Of a stretch of DNA of 64,000 nucleotides, positions 10,447-19,703 are shown one piece after another; the first letter of the stretch is position 1; the number at the start of each line of letters is the position of its first letter. Origin of the DNA: Stieleria mannarensis. Lineage in GTDB: Bacteria > Planctomycetota > Planctomycetia > Pirellulales > Pirellulaceae. The stretch lies in assembly GCF_014154935.1 (NCBI RefSeq), contig NZ_JACEHH010000021.1:99994-163993 (forward strand), given 5' to 3'. Below the pieces are notes generated by a model. That model was not told the origin of the DNA. It made no database searches and was given only the letters and a program-made list of their open reading frames with translations. The translations under genes and the position numbers were made by a program.

Positions 10447-13412
10447 ATTTTTTGAGACTGGACGCCAAAACTCGGATCTCGCTGGGGCTGGTCTGCATGC
10501 TCCTGTCGGTCTTGTCGGCAGCGATGATGCTGGGGATGGTGCCGGAGCGAGAATCGGCGATCCGCGAAGGTCGCGGCAATCTGTGTGAAACGATCGCGCT
10601 TGCCAGTTCGGAATACATCTCCTATGGCGAGACCCGTCGATTGGACCAGCTGCTCGAAGCGGTGGTCGACCGCAACGACGATGTCGTCTCGGCAGGCGTC
10701 CGACGCGCCAACGGTGATCTGGTTTCCGTGTTCGGCGACCATGAATCGGTCTGGCCGGCGGAGGAGTCGCGTCGATCGACCGATACTCACGTCCGCGTTC
10801 CGATTCGCAGCGGCAGGGACCGCTGGGGCGTGGTCGAGTTGTGTTTTCGGTCGTTGCACGATGACAGCTGGTGGGCGACGATCAACGACCCGTGGATGCT
10901 GATGTCCGGATTTGTCTGCCTGGCCAGCTTTCTGCTATTCCAGCTCTACCTGAAAAAGATGCTGGCCCATTTGGACCCTTCTAAAACGGTCCCCAAACGG
11001 GTGCGCACGGCACTCGACAACTTGGCCGAAGGCTTGCTCGTTTTGGATCGACAAGGACGCGTCGTGTTGGCCAACCAGTCCTTCGCCGACTGGGTCGGCA
11101 GCGACCCCGACAAACTGTTGGGCAAGAAGGCCGACGAGCTGCCCTGGAACTTGGATCACCTGGAAGGTTCACCCTGGCACGAGGCGGTGGTCTCCGAAAC
11201 CGTGGTCTCCGGCGGCATGATCGAATTGGCACAGCCCGGCCAGCCGTCACGCACGCTGATCGCCAACGCGTCGCCCGTGCAGGGCGCCGAAGGCAAGTGT
11301 CGCGGCGTGCTGGTCAGTTTCGACGACGTGACACAGTTGGAGGAAACCAAACGTGACCTGACGGTCGCCAAACGCGCCGCCGACGACGCCAACCAGGCCA
11401 AGAGTGAGTTTTTGGCGCGGATGAGTCACGAGATTCGCACCCCGATGAACGCCATCCTGGGATACACCGACGTGCTGCGTCGCGGTTTCGACACCTCCGT
11501 GGCCGACCGACAAGAGTACTTGGACACGATCCACGGCAGCGGCGAACACCTGCTGGCGTTGATCAACGACATCTTGGATTTGTCAAAGGTCGAATCCGGA
11601 CAGATGGAATTGGAACTCGGCCCCTGCTCGCCCTACAAACTGATCAAAGAAGTCGTCTCGCTGCTCCGCAGTAAAGCGGACGAAAAAGGCATCGCACTCA
11701 AATTTCGCAACGATGGCCTGTTGCCCAAGACCATCCAAGGCGATTCGGTACGGATGCGCCAGGCGATCATGAACCTGGCCGGCAACGCGATCAAATTCAC
11801 CGACGAAGGAAGCGTCGAAATCATCGCCAGGATCGATCAGCAAGCCACCAAGCAACGCACCGACAAGAACCTCGTGCTGGCCATCGATGTCGCCGACACC
11901 GGGATCGGGATCTCCCCCGAAGCCCAAGCGAAAGTCTTTGAACCGTTCGCCCAAGCCGACACCTCGATCACCCGACGGTTCGGCGGCACCGGCCTGGGGC
12001 TGGCCATCAGCAAGCAACTGGCCGAAGCGATGGGTGGCGACATCTCGCTGGTCAGCACGCCCGGCCAAGGCACCACGTTCACGATCCGAATCTCGATCGG
12101 CAGCCCCGACGAATTGGAACTGATCGATCCGGCCGACCTGGCCGAATCGGAAACGCAATCGACCGCCCAGAAAGCCAAGGTGCGGCAATTGCCGCCGTGC
12201 AAGATTTTGGTCGCCGACGACGGATCGCCCAACCGAAAACTGCTGCAACTGGTCCTCGGCCAAGCCGGCGCCCAAGTCGTCGCGGTGGAAAACGGCCAAT
12301 TGGCGATCGATGCGACGGACCAGCAAGAGTTTGACATCATCCTGATGGACATGCAGATGCCGGTGATGGACGGCTACACCGCAACACGCACGCTGCGCGC
12401 CGACGGCTACACCAAACCGATCTACGCATTGACGGCGAACGCGATGCAGGGCGATCAAGAAAAATGCTTTGATGCCGGCTGCAGCGGATTCCTGTCCAAG
12501 CCGATCAAGATCGATCACTTGCTGGAAACCCTTGCGGAAGAACTCGGTGGGGAAGTCGGTGAAGAACGCGATGGGGAACCCTGTGACGATTCCAGTTCAA
12601 AGTCCGGTGATGCACCAGCAAGTGATCCACCGGTCACCCCGTCGGAGATGACAGCGGAGATCGAGACGCCCGAGATCGAGACGCCGACCACCGCGATCGA
12701 ATCGTCCGCGCCGGACGTCGAGAAAGTCACCTGCAGTTATCCGTTGGATGACCCCGACTTTTTGGAGATCGCCCAGGACTTCGTCGATGCCTTGCGATCA
12801 CGATTGCCAGGCTTGGGGCAACTGTTGCAGCAACAACAGTTCAGCGAGCTGGCGTCCGAAGCTCACTGGTTGAAAGGTGTCAGCGGCAGCGCGGGTTTCG
12901 AACAGTTTGTCGATCCGGCGTATACGCTTCAGCGGCAAGCCGAGGCCCACGATACCGATGCCTGTCAGGCCCCCCTGCAACGGATCTACAGCCTGGCCTC
13001 GCGGATCGATCTGCCCGGTGAGGTGGCCGCTTCACCGATCCCGTTGGCCGCCCCGGTCAGCAACGCCCAACCGCCCGACCGATCGTCGGCACCGGAACTC
13101 GATCAACAACCGATCCATTCGACGCTGCCGATGGACGACCCGGAATTCCGCGAGATCGTGGTCGACTTCTTGCAACGCCTGGATGACAAATTGTCGGAAA
13201 TGGATCAGGCGATCGATCAGCATCGCTGGGACGACGTTGCCTCACTGGCGCATTGGTTGCGCGGCACCAGCGGCTCGCTGGGGCTGCCGCAATTCAACAC
13301 GCCGACGTTGGCGATGGAACGCTTTGCGGAATTGGGGGACGAAGGCACCACGCGACTGGTGATGGAAGACATCCACTTGATTGCCGGTCGGATCGTCGTC
13401 CCCGTCGCCTGA
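10443..13412 (+). CDS. Membrane hybrid histidine kinase with receiver and two HPt domains
   Basis: 989 residues. An N-terminal membrane segment ([20 protein letters not shown]) and a second one near 140-165 bracket a short periplasmic sensor region. A PAS domain follows (about 183-300; [18 protein letters not shown]). HisKA carries the phospho-accepting His at residue 329 ([13 protein letters not shown]). HATPase has N, G1 and G2 boxes ([22 protein letters not shown]). A receiver domain has Asp636 ([11 protein letters not shown]). Two HPt-like domains carry His808 (AHWLKGVSG) and His937 (AHWLRGTSG). It is predicted to run an internal phosphorelay from membrane to cytoplasm. The start codon sits inside the stop of the giant surface protein gene, so the two are probably translationally coupled. 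The HD-GYP regulator at 24759 is a possible but unproven output. Confidence 0.93.
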   Translation: MNFLRLDAKTRISLGLVCMLLSVLSAAMMLGMVPERESAIREGRGNLCETIALASSEYISYGETRRLDQLLEAVVDRNDDVVSAGVRRANGDLVSVFGDHESVWPAEESRRSTDTHVRVPIRSGRDRWGVVELCFRSLHDDSWWATINDPWMLMSGFVCLASFLLFQLYLKKMLAHLDPSKTVPKRVRTALDNLAEGLLVLDRQGRVVLANQSFADWVGSDPDKLLGKKADELPWNLDHLEGSPWHEAVVSETVVSGGMIELAQPGQPSRTLIANASPVQGAEGKCRGVLVSFDDVTQLEETKRDLTVAKRAADDANQAKSEFLARMSHEIRTPMNAILGYTDVLRRGFDTSVADRQEYLDTIHGSGEHLLALINDILDLSKVESGQMELELGPCSPYKLIKEVVSLLRSKADEKGIALKFRNDGLLPKTIQGDSVRMRQAIMNLAGNAIKFTDEGSVEIIARIDQQATKQRTDKNLVLAIDVADTGIGISPEAQAKVFEPFAQADTSITRRFGGTGLGLAISKQLAEAMGGDISLVSTPGQGTTFTIRISIGSPDELELIDPADLAESETQSTAQKAKVRQLPPCKILVADDGSPNRKLLQLVLGQAGAQVVAVENGQLAIDATDQQEFDIILMDMQMPVMDGYTATRTLRADGYTKPIYALTANAMQGDQEKCFDAGCSGFLSKPIKIDHLLETLAEELGGEVGEERDGEPCDDSSSKSGDAPASDPPVTPSEMTAEIETPEIETPTTAIESSAPDVEKVTCSYPLDDPDFLEIAQDFVDALRSRLPGLGQLLQQQQFSELASEAHWLKGVSGSAGFEQFVDPAYTLQRQAEAHDTDACQAPLQRIYSLASRIDLPGEVAASPIPLAAPVSNAQPPDRSSAPELDQQPIHSTLPMDDPEFREIVVDFLQRLDDKLSEMDQAIDQHRWDDVASLAHWLRGTSGSLGLPQFNTPTLAMERFAELGDEGTTRLVMEDIHLIAGRIVVPVA

Positions 13413-13525
13413 TGTGCGTCATAATCGCTCAGTGCAGGCGTCGCAGATTGGGCTGTCCCGCACAGACTGTGACGCCGACGCACGTATCTGTGCGATGAAC
13501 ATCGAACTTTAATCTTTGCCGCCTG

Positions 13526-13542
13526 CTGGCACGCAATGTGCA
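13526..13542 (+). promoter_or_regulatory. Sigma-54-like -24/-12 promoter ahead of the CBS-domain gene
   Basis: CTGGCACGCAATGTGCA matches the RpoN consensus yTGGCACGrNNNTTGCW, with GG at 13528-13529 and GC at 13540-13541 at the required 12-nt offset. Two positions deviate (C for r, G for the first T of TTGC). The predicted start of transcription is about 75 nt before the ATG at 13626. Computed by eye only. Confidence 0.45.
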
Positions 13543-13625
13543 GACATCGATCGCTTATAACGGCTTGTTGATTGAGCCGATCACAAGTTCTGCTCACGTC
13601 GATGATTTTTCTCTCAAGGGACGCA

Positions 13626-14111
13626 ATGATGGTTGCCCAACAAGATGTTTATTCCCGACCCATCAAAGACATCATGAATCGCGATGTGGTCACGATTAAC
13701 GCGGCCGGAACGATTCACGAAGCGTTGATTCTGATGGAAGAGAATCGTGTCTCCACGCTGCCGGTGGTCGACAACGACGACCACTGTGTCGGAATCCTGT
13801 CGACGTCGGACTTGGTGGACATGACCCGCGATGTGGACGACGACGTCTACGAACTGGACCATGCCGATCCAGCCAGCCAACGCTTTTTGGTCGAGAAGTT
13901 GATCCACAGCATGGGCAGCGAATCGATTCAATCCTTCATGAGCGAATCGGTTTGCACGGTCGACGCCAAGGCCACCATCCTGAAAGCCGTCCGCACGATG
14001 CTGAAGGACCAAATCCATCACCTGCCGGTGCTGGATGACAACGGCCGCTTGGTCGGGATCATTTCGACCATGGATATCCTGGGGGAATTTGCAGACGCAT
14101 TCCCGGAATAG
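13626..14111 (+). CDS. CBS-domain pair protein
   Basis: 161 residues from the ATG at 13626, which has an AAGGG ribosome site about 6 nt upstream; a longer reading from 13572 lacks one. Two CBS motifs fill the protein: residues about 7-65 (IKDIMNRDVVTINAAGTIHE, then STLPVVDNDDHCVGILSTSD) and about 100-155 (SFMSESVCTVDAKATI, then HHLPVLDDNGRLVGIISTMD). Paired CBS modules (Bateman domains) bind adenosyl nucleotides and regulate other proteins; stand-alone versions are common stress or energy sensors. The partner is unknown. It follows the kinase gene by 213 nt, and a possible sigma-54 promoter lies in that gap. Confidence 0.9.
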   Translation: MMVAQQDVYSRPIKDIMNRDVVTINAAGTIHEALILMEENRVSTLPVVDNDDHCVGILSTSDLVDMTRDVDDDVYELDHADPASQRFLVEKLIHSMGSESIQSFMSESVCTVDAKATILKAVRTMLKDQIHHLPVLDDNGRLVGIISTMDILGEFADAFPE

Positions 14112-14175
14112 TCTAATAGGGTTCAGGCCCCTCATGCTTTGTCAGCGTTAAATTTCCGGGTTGCGTTTGTCGAGC

Positions 14176-14249
14176 GGAAAAGGGGTCAGGTACCAAAAAC
14201 CAAATGGCCCGAAGGGTGCTTCGCATTTTTGGTACCTGACCCCTTTTCC
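14176..14249. repeat. 74-nt palindromic repeat (GGTACC type), copy 1
   Basis: Perfect 24-bp inverted arms at 14176-14199 and 14226-14249, each containing GGGGTCAGGTACC or its complement, flank a 26-nt loop that can form its own CGAAG/CTTCG stem. A second copy at 30348-30421 differs at one loop position. No transposase is adjacent. Stand-alone REP/MITE-like palindromes mobilised in trans by REP-associated tyrosine transposases look like this; that link is inference. Confidence 0.9.
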
Positions 14250-14308
14250 CCGGCCGCGCCCCTCGGGGCCAGCAGTGATGAGCAATTCGGCGAGAAAGAA
14301 AACCAGCG

Positions 14309-14566
14309 ATGCGAAACGAACTCGAAGAAGCCCTCCGACAACTCCACACGGCCTTGGAGTCGATCGAGACCCTGGAGCCAGACGAGGCGGAGCGGCTGCG
14401 GCGGGCCGCCGAAGAGATCTCCAGCACGTTGGACGAACAAGAGGTGGATTCGGCCTCACTGGCTAAACGATTGCAAGAGCAAACCGAAGCGTTCCAGGAG
14501 TCTCATCCGGTGCTCACCCGGACCGTCGGCCGGATCGCCGACATGCTGGCCCAGATGGGGATTTAG
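14309..14566 (+). CDS. DUF4404-family small protein
   Basis: 85 residues, acidic and helical, with heptad-like leucines (ELEEALRQLHTALESIETL) and the ending HPVLTRTVGRIADMLAQMGI. This matches the DUF4404 pattern of a helical body followed by a HPxLT...LxxMGI tail. Function of the family is unknown. It is soluble, with no signal peptide or membrane segment. It lies between the palindromic repeat and a sulfatase, with no sign of co-transcription with either. Confidence 0.75.
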   Translation: MRNELEEALRQLHTALESIETLEPDEAERLRRAAEEISSTLDEQEVDSASLAKRLQEQTEAFQESHPVLTRTVGRIADMLAQMGI

Positions 14567-14716
14567 ATCGTCCAACACTCGCCGGCGGGAAGCGTCAGCG
14601 AGCGGCCACGTCGAAACCACACCTCCGCCGGCCACTCGCTCACTCGACGCTGCGGATTCGACTAGAATATCGAGCCTTCGGTTTCCCCCTTTCGCACCCG
14701 CCCACGCCAACCTCCG

Positions 14717-16249
14717 ATGCTCGCCCGAATCTCGCTTTGCCTCCTCACCGTCCTCACTTCGTCACTCTTGCTGACAACGGCCGGTTTCGCCGCCGAGCGG
14801 AACGTCATCTTCATCATCACCGACGATGAGAGCCCGACGTTGGGGTGTTACGGCGACCCGGCCGCGAAGACTCCGGCGATCGACGCCGTGGCCGCCGACG
14901 GCATGGTGTTTCGCAACGCGTTTGCCACAACCGCCTCCTGCAGTGCCAGTCGCAGCGTGGTGATGAGCGGCTTGCACAATCACCGCAACGGACAGTTCGG
15001 GCACCAACATCATTATCACAAATTCGCCTCCTTTCACGACGTCGTCTCGCTGGCCCTGCCGCGGGTGATGCAGCGAGCCGGTTACCGCACCGCCCAGATC
15101 GGCAAGTACCACGTCGCCCCGGAGACGGTCTATCAATTCGAAACCTACCTGAACGCCAACTCGCGAAACGCGGTCGAGATGGCGGAAACGTCGAAAGCGT
15201 TCCTGACCGACAGCGAAGATGATCGCCCGTTCTTCCTGTACTTCGCGACCTCCGACCCCCACCGCGGCGGCGGGGTCGATCGAAGCAGCGAATCGGAATT
15301 GAAACCCAACCTGTTCGGCAATAAACCGAATCGGGGCTCCTTTCCCGGTGTCGAGGAAGTCTTCTTTGATCCCGCCGACGTCACCGTCCCGCCGTTCTTG
15401 CCCGACACGCCCGAAACGCGTGAAGAGCTGGCGCAGTACTATCAGTCATGCTCGCGAATCGATTCCGGCGTCGCGCGACTGGTCCAGATCTTGAAGGAAG
15501 CCGACCTGTACGACAAAACCATGATCGTCTTCACAAGCGATCACGGGATGGCGTTTGCCGGTGGAAAGACGACGGTTTACGAAGGCGGTTTGCGGGTCCC
15601 GTTCGTCGTACGCGATCCGTATCAGCCCGAGCGAGGTGTTCAGTCCGATTCGCTGGTCAGCCACATCGACATCACCCCCAGCCTGCTCGACTTCGCCGGC
15701 GGCTTGGATCCCGAAACCAACGGTCCCAAGAACCCCTTGAACGCCAACAAGTTTTGGAAGCAGCGTGGCGAAGCACTCAAGGAAAACCGCAATGGAAACA
15801 AACCGTTTGTGTCGTACCATGGCAAGTCCTGGATGCCTGTGTTGGCCAACCCCGACCAACCGCACCATGAAACCATCATGGCGTCGCATACGTTTCACGA
15901 GATCCAGATGTACTATCCGATGCGTGTCGTTCGCGACCAGGATTTCAAATTGATCTGGAACATCGCCCACCCGCTTCCCTATCCGTTCGCTTCGGATCTG
16001 TGGGCCGCCAGCAGCTGGCAAGCCCAATTGGCCAAGGGCGAAGATGCCCCCTACGGCCAGATGACGGTCGGGCGCTACGTCCAGCGTCCCGAGTTCGAAT
16101 TGTACGACATGCGAACCGACCCCAATGAATCAACCAACCTGGCGACCAGCGCAGGCCACGCCGATGTGTTGGAAAAATACAAAGCGAAACTGAAAGCGAT
16201 GCAACAGGAGTTTGACGACCCCTGGATCTTGAAGTGGAAGTACGAGTGA
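14717..16249 (+). CDS. Secreted sulfatase (type I, formylglycine-dependent)
   Basis: 510 residues. A signal peptide spans residues 1-25 (cut after GFAA). NVIFIITDDESPTLGCYGD has the metal-binding DD of the alkaline phosphatase superfamily. The sulfatase signature is CSASRSVVMSG with Cys75 as the formylglycine precursor; the third position is Ala rather than the usual Pro. IGKYHVAP and VFTSDHGMAF are the later active-site motifs. The size and C-terminal EFELYDMRTDPNESTNLA motif resemble heparan N-sulfatase/sulfamidase-like enzymes. It probably desulfates polysaccharide outside the cytoplasm or in the periplasm; the substrate cannot be read. It ends 2 nt before the stop of a convergent gene. 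Confidence 0.93.
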   Translation: MLARISLCLLTVLTSSLLLTTAGFAAERNVIFIITDDESPTLGCYGDPAAKTPAIDAVAADGMVFRNAFATTASCSASRSVVMSGLHNHRNGQFGHQHHYHKFASFHDVVSLALPRVMQRAGYRTAQIGKYHVAPETVYQFETYLNANSRNAVEMAETSKAFLTDSEDDRPFFLYFATSDPHRGGGVDRSSESELKPNLFGNKPNRGSFPGVEEVFFDPADVTVPPFLPDTPETREELAQYYQSCSRIDSGVARLVQILKEADLYDKTMIVFTSDHGMAFAGGKTTVYEGGLRVPFVVRDPYQPERGVQSDSLVSHIDITPSLLDFAGGLDPETNGPKNPLNANKFWKQRGEALKENRNGNKPFVSYHGKSWMPVLANPDQPHHETIMASHTFHEIQMYYPMRVVRDQDFKLIWNIAHPLPYPFASDLWAASSWQAQLAKGEDAPYGQMTVGRYVQRPEFELYDMRTDPNESTNLATSAGHADVLEKYKAKLKAMQQEFDDPWILKWKYE

Positions 16250-16251
16250 CG

Positions 16252-16854
16252 TTAGTGCTCGTCGCTGATCTGAGCCGCCTGCCATAGCTCGCCGAATTTT
16301 TCGGCAACGTAGGGCTCCAAGGTCTCGGCGTAGTCTTGGGGCAGGTCGTTGGCTCGAACCAACTGGATCACGTCATCAAAGTCTCTTGGCCGATGTGGAG
16401 CCGTCATGCCGCTGGCCAGTTTCAACTCCAGCAAGGTCTTCAACGAAACAAACGGGATCCCGTCTTCCTTGACCTCCCAGACGCGTTCCGGTTCGGGGAA
16501 GGCGACCGGCTTGGGTAAGCCGTCGCCGGGGTAACGGCCGACGATCAGCGCGTCGATGTCCACCGCGCACACCGCGTCGCGAAAATTCTTTGAACCCTCG
16601 AATTTGTTGATCCAACCGCGACCGATGTACTGCTGTTTGAATTTCTGCAGATCCTCATCGCGGATCAGGATGTCGATATCGGCTGTCGTCCGCCGGTGAC
16701 CGTGAGCGTTGGCGGCCATCGCGCCGGCGATGGCGAAGGGGATTTTCATTTCGCCGAGAGCTTTGGTCAGACGCAGCATCGCCTGATGAATCGGTGATTG
16801 CCCCATGAAGAATTGCCCCGCGCGCTCGGCGACTTTCGAAATCGATTCGGTCAT
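16252..16854 (-). CDS. Nucleotidyltransferase-fold protein (AbiEii/DUF6036-like)
   Basis: 200 residues from the ATG at 16854; a GTG at 16866 is an alternative. IPFAIAGAMAANAHGHRRTTADIDILI is a minimal nucleotidyltransferase core: the G-G/S helix turn followed by the R-x-T-x-DID metal-binding motif. The later SLKTLLELKLASG and RPRDFDDVIQLVRA stretch is typical of AbiEii-like and DUF6036-like NTases, which occur both in toxin-antitoxin modules and alone. No AbiEi-type antitoxin gene is adjacent: the left neighbour is a convergent sulfatase and the right one a divergent TPR protein. I call the fold with confidence, not the activity. Confidence 0.75.
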   Translation of the reverse strand: MTESISKVAERAGQFFMGQSPIHQAMLRLTKALGEMKIPFAIAGAMAANAHGHRRTTADIDILIRDEDLQKFKQQYIGRGWINKFEGSKNFRDAVCAVDIDALIVGRYPGDGLPKPVAFPEPERVWEVKEDGIPFVSLKTLLELKLASGMTAPHRPRDFDDVIQLVRANDLPQDYAETLEPYVAEKFGELWQAAQISDEH

Positions 16855-17109
16855 CGGATCGTTCACGAAGAAAAAAGTGGTCCCACCGTTCCATCGTGAA
16901 CCATCGCCCGCCGCCCATCAAGCCTCTTTCGTCGCCCCCCGCTGGACCAATGCCCAGACGGCACCGGCATCGGTTGCGACGTCTTCCCGACGCGACACTC
17001 AAAGGATTGGCAAGAAGATTTTGGAGGTAAGAAAATGAATTCGGCAGTCGGTTGCACTACAATTCGAATCCCGCCCCCGAAACCCCACCTCGATCGCCTA
17101 CACGCACCC

Positions 17110-19431
17110 ATGTCTGTTTTTCGAATTTTCTGTCTCGTTGTGCTCCTCGGTTGGATTGCTGCGGACCTCGATGCCGCCGACTCTGCGGCGACCGACTCTG
17201 CAGCGACCGACTCTGCGGCCGCCGACTCGGTGGCCGCCGGTCACAGTTACCACGGCGAAGCCTTTAACGAAGGCCCACGCCAAGCCGCGGTGATGATGCC
17301 GGGGATGGCGAAGATCGAGTTCCCCACGTCGACTAAGTCCGAAGCGGCCCAGGGGTTTATCGAACAAGGTATCGCGCAGTTGCACGGGTTTTGGTATCTG
17401 GAAGCCGAACGCTCCTTCCGCCAGGCCGCCAAGGAGGATCCCGAGCTGGCGATCGCGTTCTGGGGCATGGCGATGGCCAACGTCAACAACGACGACCGGG
17501 CCCGCGGATTTATCGACGAGGCCAAAGAGAAATCAGCGAAAAACACGTCCAAGCGAGAGAAACTTTATATCGATGCTCTCGATCGTTTTCTGCCCAAGCA
17601 GAACGAATCGGACAACGACGACGAGCCATCGAAAGACCGCAAGGATCGCGAGAAGGAAGCAAAGAAGAAACGTGGCGAACGCTACATCGCCGATCTGGAA
17701 AAGATCCTGCACGAGTATCCCGACGACATCGAGGCCAAAGCGTTCCTGGTCGTCCAGCTGTGGATGGGGGACCGCTACGGCGTCAAACTGACCAGCCGCT
17801 ATGCCGTCGAAGCATTGCTGGCGGAAATCTTTGCCGCCAATCCCGCTCATCCGGCTCATCACTATCGAATCCACCTGTGGGATTCGGCACGTCCGGAAAA
17901 TGCGTTGGTCTCGGCGGCCCAGTGCGGTCCGTCCAGTCCGGGCATCGCCCACATGTGGCACATGCCCGGCCACATCTATTCCAAATTGAAACGCTATTCC
18001 GATGCGGCCTGGCAACAAGAAGCCTCGGCACGTGTCGATCATTCGCACATGATTCGCACGCGGTTGATGCCTGACCAGATTCACAACTTTGCGCACAACA
18101 ACGAATGGCTGGTCCGTAATCTGATTCACGTCGGACGGGTCGACGATGCCGTCGATCTGGCCCGAAATCTGGTCTCCTTACCGCGGCACCCCAAGTACAA
18201 CTCGCTGGAGAAACGCGGCAGCTATAAATACGGCCGGCAACGCCTGGTGCAAACGTTGACCAGTTTCGGATTGTGGCAACAGCTGATCGATGAATTGGGC
18301 GGCCAGTACTTGCCGCCGACCGAGCATGAAGAAACGCGACAAGATGAACTCGGCTGGCTGGGCGTCGCACAGTTCATGACGGGAGCCAAACCCGACGGTG
18401 CGAAAACGCTTCGAAAACTACAACGTCGGCGAATCGAGTTGCAATCCCGCCTGCTGGACACCGCCGAAAAGAAGTCCGCCGAAGATGAAACCGCCGATGA
18501 CGAAACATCAAAGGAATTGAAGAAGGAACTCGAGTCAGTGCGCAAGGTCATCGCCCGAGTCGCGGCAGCGGCGGCGGTCAAACGCAAGGACGTTGCGCAG
18601 CTGAACAAGCATCTCAAGGCCGCCAAACTCGATGCGACCACCGAGGCACGGTGGCTGGGGATGGCCGGTGACCGTGCCGCCGGCATCAAGGCGGCCGAGC
18701 GGGCCGTCAAATCGGGGCCGTCGGAAGTCCGCCCGCTGGCCGTTCTGGTCGACCTGCTGTGGAAAGACGGCAAACAGGACCAAGCGAAAAAACGGTTTGA
18801 AGAACTGCGAACCGTCGCCGCCGAAGCGGACCTGAACACACCCTTGCTGGCTGCGCTGTCGGACGTGGCTGAATCCGCCGGCGCCGATGCGGATTGGCGC
18901 AAGAAGCCCGTCCCGGCGAACGACCTCGGCGAGCGGCCTGCCCTGGACGAACTGGGGCCGTTCCGCTGGCAACCGTACATCAGCGAATCGTGGCAAGCGA
19001 AAACGCCCGAGGGGGATGTCGTCACGGACGTCGAACTGGGCAACCGCCCCAAAATCCTGATCTTCTACCTCGGTTTCGGCTGCTTGCACTGCGTCGAACA
19101 ATTGCACGAATTTTCGCCGCACACCGATGCGTTTCGCAAAGCAGGCATCGATCTGGTCGGCATCAGCACGGAGTCGACCGAGGACTTGATGACCGGGATC
19201 AAGGCCTTTGACAAGAAACTCGACTTGCCCTTGTATTCCGATGGCGAGCAACAGGTGTTCAAAACCTTTCGTTGCTGGGACGATTTCGAAGACCAACCCT
19301 TGCACGGAACCTTCTTGATCGACCCACAAGGACGCGTGCGTTGGCAAGACATCAGCTACGAACCGTTCATGGACGCCGAGTTTTTGTTGGAAGAGTCCAA
19401 GCGGTTGTTGGCATTGCCCACCGGGCAGTGA
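17110..19431 (+). CDS. Exported TPR protein with C-terminal thioredoxin-like (redoxin) domain
   Basis: 773 residues from the ATG at 17110, chosen because it gives a clean signal peptide (MSVFRIFCLVVLLGWIAADL). An upstream ATG at 17035 has a strong GGAGG but would bury that signal. Residues about 85-200 and 280-330 are TPR-like helices (FWYLEAERSFRQAAKEDPEL; YSDAAWQQEASARV). A charged helical linker follows, then at about 620-773 an AhpC/TSA-type thioredoxin fold with Cys658-x-x-Cys661 (GFGCLHCVEQ) and the HGTFLIDPQGRVRW motif. It probably acts outside the cytoplasm as a disulfide or peroxide-handling protein. The mature N-terminus has short Ala/Thr/Asp/Ser repeats. Confidence 0.82.
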   Translation: MSVFRIFCLVVLLGWIAADLDAADSAATDSAATDSAAADSVAAGHSYHGEAFNEGPRQAAVMMPGMAKIEFPTSTKSEAAQGFIEQGIAQLHGFWYLEAERSFRQAAKEDPELAIAFWGMAMANVNNDDRARGFIDEAKEKSAKNTSKREKLYIDALDRFLPKQNESDNDDEPSKDRKDREKEAKKKRGERYIADLEKILHEYPDDIEAKAFLVVQLWMGDRYGVKLTSRYAVEALLAEIFAANPAHPAHHYRIHLWDSARPENALVSAAQCGPSSPGIAHMWHMPGHIYSKLKRYSDAAWQQEASARVDHSHMIRTRLMPDQIHNFAHNNEWLVRNLIHVGRVDDAVDLARNLVSLPRHPKYNSLEKRGSYKYGRQRLVQTLTSFGLWQQLIDELGGQYLPPTEHEETRQDELGWLGVAQFMTGAKPDGAKTLRKLQRRRIELQSRLLDTAEKKSAEDETADDETSKELKKELESVRKVIARVAAAAAVKRKDVAQLNKHLKAAKLDATTEARWLGMAGDRAAGIKAAERAVKSGPSEVRPLAVLVDLLWKDGKQDQAKKRFEELRTVAAEADLNTPLLAALSDVAESAGADADWRKKPVPANDLGERPALDELGPFRWQPYISESWQAKTPEGDVVTDVELGNRPKILIFYLGFGCLHCVEQLHEFSPHTDAFRKAGIDLVGISTESTEDLMTGIKAFDKKLDLPLYSDGEQQVFKTFRCWDDFEDQPLHGTFLIDPQGRVRWQDISYEPFMDAEFLLEESKRLLALPTGQ
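17176..17235 (+). repeat. 15-nt coding microsatellite (AATDS-type repeat), four units
   Basis: Four tandem 15-nt units (type accgactctgcggcg) encode repeated D-S-A-A-T/A just after the signal peptide. Units 1-3 differ by only a few bases and the fourth is more degenerate. Length changes would stay in frame. Confidence 0.85.
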
Positions 19432-19703
19432 CAGCCATCGCCTGGGCATCACCCGTCAAACGTAGCCACGTTCGCCAGAAGGAGGATCCCCGACGTTTCT
19501 CACGCTCTAGCGAGCGAAGCAGCGAGGGAGTGCGGCTAAAGCCTGGACACCAGCCCGGGTTAGCCTCTCGCGGGGAGCGATGGCCGCGATGTATTTTCTC
19601 GGGTTTTGTCGCTTAATGGTGTCCTAAACTTGCCTTGGGCGAGCTGTTTCATGCAGCCAGACCTTGCATTCCCACCGGCACCCTTCCTGCTTTGCGCGAC
19701 GCC
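19432..19703. other. Intergenic region with a degraded dispersed repeat
   Basis: 272 nt without a credible gene. At 19532-19552 it carries a reverse-complement relative of the element at 25966 and 45220 (GGCTAAAGCCTGGACACCA). At 19457-19470 CGTAGCCACGTTCGCC resembles the CGTAGCGACGCTCGCC repeat near 28660. No clear promoter was seen for the adaptor gene that follows. Confidence 0.5.

Noticed and set aside
16992..17040. GGAGG plus ATG at 17035 as start of the TPR-thioredoxin gene
   Set aside because: The signal peptide begins at 17110, and the GGAGGTAAGAAAA stretch resembles a similar sequence at 40402-40440, so it may be repeat-derived.
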